NCBI RefSeq assembly: GCF_005222815.1
Contig: NZ_STGB01000006.1
Coordinates: forward strand, 744,001 to 808,000
Source: Roseomonas sp. AR75
GTDB taxonomy: Bacteria > Pseudomonadota > Alphaproteobacteria > Acetobacterales > Acetobacteraceae
Direction: 5' to 3'
Length of the DNA: 64,000 nucleotides
Of the stretch, positions 60,695 to 64,000 are shown piece after piece; positions within the stretch are counted from its first letter, which is position 1, and each line of letters begins with the position of its first letter. Under the pieces are notes generated by a model. It made no database searches. It was not told where the DNA came from and saw only the letters and a program-made list of their open reading frames with translations. The position numbers were made by a program, and so were the translations under genes.

Positions 60695-63280
60695 ATGCCG
60701 CGCGCCATGGATGGACGCCCGGCGCCGGGGGCGATGGGCGATCGCCTTGCCGCCGCCGGACGCCGTTTTGCCTCTCCCGCCGTCAAGGCGGCGATCCGCC
60801 GCAGGCTGGCCGAGATGCTGGCCCTGCTGCTGGTGCTGGCCGGGCTCGTCGCCGTCGTGGCGCTGGCGACCTACGACCCCTCCGATCCCTCCTGGTCCAC
60901 CGCGACGGCGCGGGAGACGCGCAACCTCGCCGGCCCGTTCGGCGCCCACCTGGCCGATGTGCTGCTGCAGGGCGTGGGCTACGCCGCCTGGCTGCCGGTG
61001 GCCTGCCTGATGACCTGGGCCTGGCGGCTGGCGACGCATCGCGGCCTCTCGCCCTTCCCGCTGCGGCTGGCCTGCCTGCTGGCCGCGCTGCCGCTGACCG
61101 CCGCCTCGCTCGCCCTGCTGCCGCTGCCGGAGGCGCTGCCGGCCCCGCCTGGCCCCGCCGGCGCCGCCGGGCCGCCGCTGGCGGAGATGGTGCTGGAATT
61201 TCTCGGGCAGGTGCTGGGGTCGGTGGGCGCGGGCATTGCGCATCTGATCCTGTGGGGCGTGACCGCGCTGCTCTCCTTCATCGCGCTCGGCCTCAGCCTG
61301 GGCGACTGGGGCAGGGCGGGGCGCGCGGCGGGGTCGGCGGCGCTGGTCGCGGCCTCCGGAGCGGGCCGCGTCGCGGCGAGCGGCGCCGGGACGCTGGCCA
61401 GCGCGGCAGGCGAGGCGCATCGCTCCGGCCTGCCGGCGCGCGTCTTCGGCGCGGCGGCGCGCGCCTTCACCTGGCCGGTCCGCGCCGGCTTCGGCGCGCT
61501 GCGCCGCCGGCGGGAGGCGCCGCTGCCGCTGTCGGAAGTGCTGCGCCGGGCCGATGAGGCGGCGGAGGACGGTCCCACACCCGGCGCTGTCCTGCGGCGG
61601 CGGGAACCCGCGATCGGCGTGCCCGTGGTGACGCGCGAGGCGGAGGCCTCGCCGCCTCCGCCAGCCGCCGCGCGCAAGCCGGCCGCGCCGCGTGTCGCCG
61701 AGCGCAGCGCGCCACGGGCCGCCGCGGAGACGCGCCAGCCCAGCCTGCCTCTGGTGGAGGAAGCCTGGCGCTTCCCGCCGCTCGACCTGCTGACGGGGCC
61801 GCCGGTGAAGCGCGTCGCCGGACCTTCGGAGGAGGCGCTGCAGGGCAACGCCCGCATGCTGGAGACGGTGCTGGAGGATTACGGCGTCCGCGGCCGCATC
61901 GTGGAGATCCGCCCCGGCCCCGTTGTGACGCTGTACGAGCTGGAACCGGCGCCAGGCACGAAATCCGCCCGTGTCATCGGCCTGGCCGACGACATCGCGC
62001 GCAGCATGTCCGTCACCGCCGTGCGCATCGCGACCGTGCCCGGCCGCAACGTGATCGGCATCGAGCTGCCGAATGCGCGGCGCGAGACGGTGCTGCTCTC
62101 CGAACTGCTATCCTCCGAGGATTGGGCACGGCATCCCGGGCGGCTGAACCTGGCGCTCGGCAAGGACATCGGCGGCGGATCGGTGATCGCCGACCTCGCG
62201 CGCATGCCGCATCTGCTGATCGCAGGCACCACGGGCAGCGGCAAGTCGGTGGCGATCAACACGATGATCCTGTCGCTGCTGTACCGCCTCAGCCCCGACG
62301 AATGCCGCTTCATCATGATCGACCCGAAGATGCTGGAATTGTCGGTCTATGACCGTATCCCGCATCTGCTGGCGCCGGTGGTCACCGATCCGCGCAAGGC
62401 GATCGGCGCGCTGAAATGGACGGTGCGGGAGATGGAGCGGCGCTACCGCGCCATGTCGCAGCTCGGCGTGCGCAATATCGCCGGCTACAACGACAAGGCG
62501 ACGGCCGCGCGGCAGAAGGGCGAGGTGCTGACGCGCCGCGTGCAGGTCGGCTTCGACCCCGAGACCAACAAGCCGCTGTTCGAGGACCAGCCCCTGGCGC
62601 TGGAGCCGCTGCCGATGATCGTGGTGGTGATCGACGAGATGGCGGACCTGATGATCGTCGCCGGCAAGGAGATCGAGGCCGCGGTGCAGCGCCTGGCGCA
62701 GATGGCGCGCGCGGCGGGCATCCATGTGATCATGGCGACGCAGCGCCCCTCGGTGGACGTGATCACCGGCACGATCAAGGCGAACTTCCCGACCCGCATC
62801 AGCTTCCAGGTGACCTCCAAGATCGACAGCCGCACCATCCTCGGCGAGCAGGGCGCGGAACAGCTTCTGGGCCAGGGCGACATGCTGCACATGGCCGGCG
62901 GCGGCCGTATCAGCCGCGTGCACGGCCCCTTCGTCAGCGATTCCGAGGTGGAGGAGATCGTCGCCTTCCTGCGCGAGCAGGGCGAGCCCGCCTATGTGGA
63001 CGAGGTGACGGAGACCGAGGACGAGGATGGCGACATCGGCGCCGCCGCGGGCATGCTCGGCGGCAACACCGATGGCGAGGCCTCGCTCTACGATCGCGCA
63101 GTGGAACTGGTGACGCGCGAGGGCAAGGCGAGCACGAGCTTCCTGCAGCGCCATCTCGGCATCGGCTACAACCGCGCGGCCAAGCTGATCGAGCAGATGG
63201 AGAAGGAAGGCGTGGTGAGCCCCGCGAACCATGTCGGCAAGCGCGAGGTGCTGGCGCCGGGGCCGCGGGACCGGGAGTAG
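60695..63280 (+). CDS. ftsK: DNA translocase FtsK
   Basis: An 861-residue division ATPase that pumps DNA at the septum and helps dimer resolution. Four membrane segments lie in residues about 30-230 (LALLLVLAGLVAVVALATYD and others) and a Pro/Arg-rich linker follows. The motor has Walker A AGTTGSGKSVAIN, VVVIDEMADLMIVAGKEIEA and MATQRPSVDVITGTIKANFP. The gamma winged-helix domain that reads KOPS (YDRAVELVTREGKASTSFLQ, RHLGIGYNRAAKLIEQMEKE) closes the protein. The ATG at 60695 is preferred to a TTG six codons upstream because GAGGA lies about 11 bp before it. Confidence 0.95.
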   Translation: MPRAMDGRPAPGAMGDRLAAAGRRFASPAVKAAIRRRLAEMLALLLVLAGLVAVVALATYDPSDPSWSTATARETRNLAGPFGAHLADVLLQGVGYAAWLPVACLMTWAWRLATHRGLSPFPLRLACLLAALPLTAASLALLPLPEALPAPPGPAGAAGPPLAEMVLEFLGQVLGSVGAGIAHLILWGVTALLSFIALGLSLGDWGRAGRAAGSAALVAASGAGRVAASGAGTLASAAGEAHRSGLPARVFGAAARAFTWPVRAGFGALRRRREAPLPLSEVLRRADEAAEDGPTPGAVLRRREPAIGVPVVTREAEASPPPPAAARKPAAPRVAERSAPRAAAETRQPSLPLVEEAWRFPPLDLLTGPPVKRVAGPSEEALQGNARMLETVLEDYGVRGRIVEIRPGPVVTLYELEPAPGTKSARVIGLADDIARSMSVTAVRIATVPGRNVIGIELPNARRETVLLSELLSSEDWARHPGRLNLALGKDIGGGSVIADLARMPHLLIAGTTGSGKSVAINTMILSLLYRLSPDECRFIMIDPKMLELSVYDRIPHLLAPVVTDPRKAIGALKWTVREMERRYRAMSQLGVRNIAGYNDKATAARQKGEVLTRRVQVGFDPETNKPLFEDQPLALEPLPMIVVVIDEMADLMIVAGKEIEAAVQRLAQMARAAGIHVIMATQRPSVDVITGTIKANFPTRISFQVTSKIDSRTILGEQGAEQLLGQGDMLHMAGGGRISRVHGPFVSDSEVEEIVAFLREQGEPAYVDEVTETEDEDGDIGAAAGMLGGNTDGEASLYDRAVELVTREGKASTSFLQRHLGIGYNRAAKLIEQMEKEGVVSPANHVGKREVLAPGPRDRE

Positions 63281-63283
63281 CGG

Positions 63284-64000
63284 TTGGCGCTGCTCGGTGT
63301 CGCGCTCGGTGGGCTGCTGATGCTCGGCGGTGCGGGCGCGGCGCTCTACGCCCTGCAGGATCGGCTGATCTACTTCCCCGATCCGACGCCGCCGCCACCG
63401 CCCGCGCTGGTGGGCCTGCGCGGCGTGGAGGCACGGACGCTGCGCACGGCGGATGGCGTCGAGATCCTTGCCTGGGACGTGGCGGCGCGCGACGCGCGGG
63501 CGCCGGTGGTGCTGTATCTGCACGGCAATGGCGGCAGCCTGCTGCATCGCGCGATGCGCGTGCAGCGCTTCCAGCGCGAGGGATGGGGCGCGCTGTTCGT
63601 GCAGTGGCGCGGCTATGGCGGCAATCCCGGCACGCCGAGCGAGGCGGGGCTTTCGGACGATGCGCGCGCCGGCCTCGCGGCGCTGCAGGCCGATGGCATC
63701 GCGCCGTCGCGTATCGTGCTGTGGGGTGAATCGCTCGGCACCGGCATCGCGGTGCGGCTGGCGGCGGAGCAGCCGGAGGCGGTCGGCGCCGCGGTGCTGG
63801 AATCGCCCTACACCAGCCTGCTGGACCTGGCGAAGCGGCACTACCCGCTGCTGCCCGCGTCGCTTCTGCTGCGCGACCGTTTCGACAGCCTCTCGCGCAT
63901 CGCGGAGGTGCGCGTGCCGATCCTGATCCTGCAGGGATCCCGCGACACGCTGGTGCCGCCGGCGATGGGTCGCGCCCTGGCCGCGCGTGCGACGGCGCCG
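63284..64000 (+). CDS. Membrane-anchored alpha/beta hydrolase (partial, C-terminus beyond the right edge)
   Basis: At least 239 residues of a serine hydrolase of the BEM46/ABHD13-like kind. The N-terminal membrane segment (LALLGVALGGLLMLGGAGAA) is followed by LQDRLIYFPDP, a usual mark of this family. The fold shows VVLYLHGNGGSLLHRAMRVQ, the nucleophile Ser in WGESLGTGIAVRLA, and the Asp region PILILQGSRDTLVPP. The catalytic His is beyond base 64000. The start is a TTG at 63284, 3 bp after the ftsK stop, or ATG at 63320. Substrate unknown. Confidence 0.82.
   Translation, partial: MALLGVALGGLLMLGGAGAALYALQDRLIYFPDPTPPPPPALVGLRGVEARTLRTADGVEILAWDVAARDARAPVVLYLHGNGGSLLHRAMRVQRFQREGWGALFVQWRGYGGNPGTPSEAGLSDDARAGLAALQADGIAPSRIVLWGESLGTGIAVRLAAEQPEAVGAAVLESPYTSLLDLAKRHYPLLPASLLLRDRFDSLSRIAEVRVPILILQGSRDTLVPPAMGRALAARATAP

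Overview
The window is a contiguous piece of a GC-rich (about 70 percent by eye) chromosome. It has an ImpA-N style type VI secretion system (T6SS), a SAM-II class riboswitch in front of metZ, a PHB-pathway reductase, FNR/FixK-type boxes and an ECF sigma factor of the TPR-tailed, YCII-linked kind. Together these point to an alphaproteobacterium. The best guess is Rhodospirillales/Acetobacteraceae (Roseomonas-like), inferred from gene content and not from any phylogenetic marker. No insertion sequence, prophage or CRISPR array was seen.

Bases 1-40576 are a large T6SS island. A minus-strand arm (tssK cut by the left edge, tssJ, the FHA protein tagH, PAAR, a DUF6931-like protein, vgrG) faces a plus-strand arm (tssA, tssB, tssC, a second TssC-like gene impD, tagJ, tssE, tssF, tssG). 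clpV, hcp and an unrecognised 167-residue protein lie on the minus strand in between. Set into the island are a two-partner secretion pair (a TpsB outer-membrane pore and a 3629-residue TpsA exoprotein with two internal repeat arrays), a lipoprotein with TPR-like repeats and a CHAT caspase-like domain that shares a stop/start overlap with tpsA, and a membrane Ser/Thr kinase with a C-terminal DUF4384-like region. A protein-lysine-methyltransferase-like gene overlaps the end of tssG, and an OmpA-domain protein and a membrane-anchored HExxH protein close the island. The kinase and the FHA protein are the expected pair for threonine-phosphorylation control of T6SS assembly. The CHAT lipoprotein and the methyltransferase are the candidates for an additional, poorly described layer acting on the giant exoprotein or on the T6SS itself.

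Bases 40577-49000 are mostly housekeeping and metabolism: a TrxC-like thioredoxin, an ArsR regulator, metZ with its riboswitch leader, tRNA-Gly(CCC), an AhpD-like protein, a tandem YCII protein, phbB, metW, a 2-oxoglutarate oxygenase and an NMT1-type binding protein. The gap upstream of phbB holds a perfect FNR/FixK box followed by a short unannotated stretch that ends in a strong intrinsic terminator. This is a candidate oxygen-regulated small RNA.

Bases 48850-54476 contain a YCII/ECF sigma pair and then a hypoxia-style group: a CBS-BON protein, two tandem universal stress proteins transcribed divergently from an intergenic FNR/FixK-like box, and a secondary-alcohol-dehydrogenase-like enzyme. 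A Crp/FNR-family regulator at 59937-60593, without an iron-sulfur cysteine cluster, could be the factor that reads these boxes (inference).

Bases 54489-64000 hold a UbiH-like monooxygenase, glnK-amtB behind a near-consensus sigma-54 promoter, a DUF2892-like protein, arfB, a transglutaminase-like protein, ftsK, and an alpha/beta hydrolase cut by the right edge.
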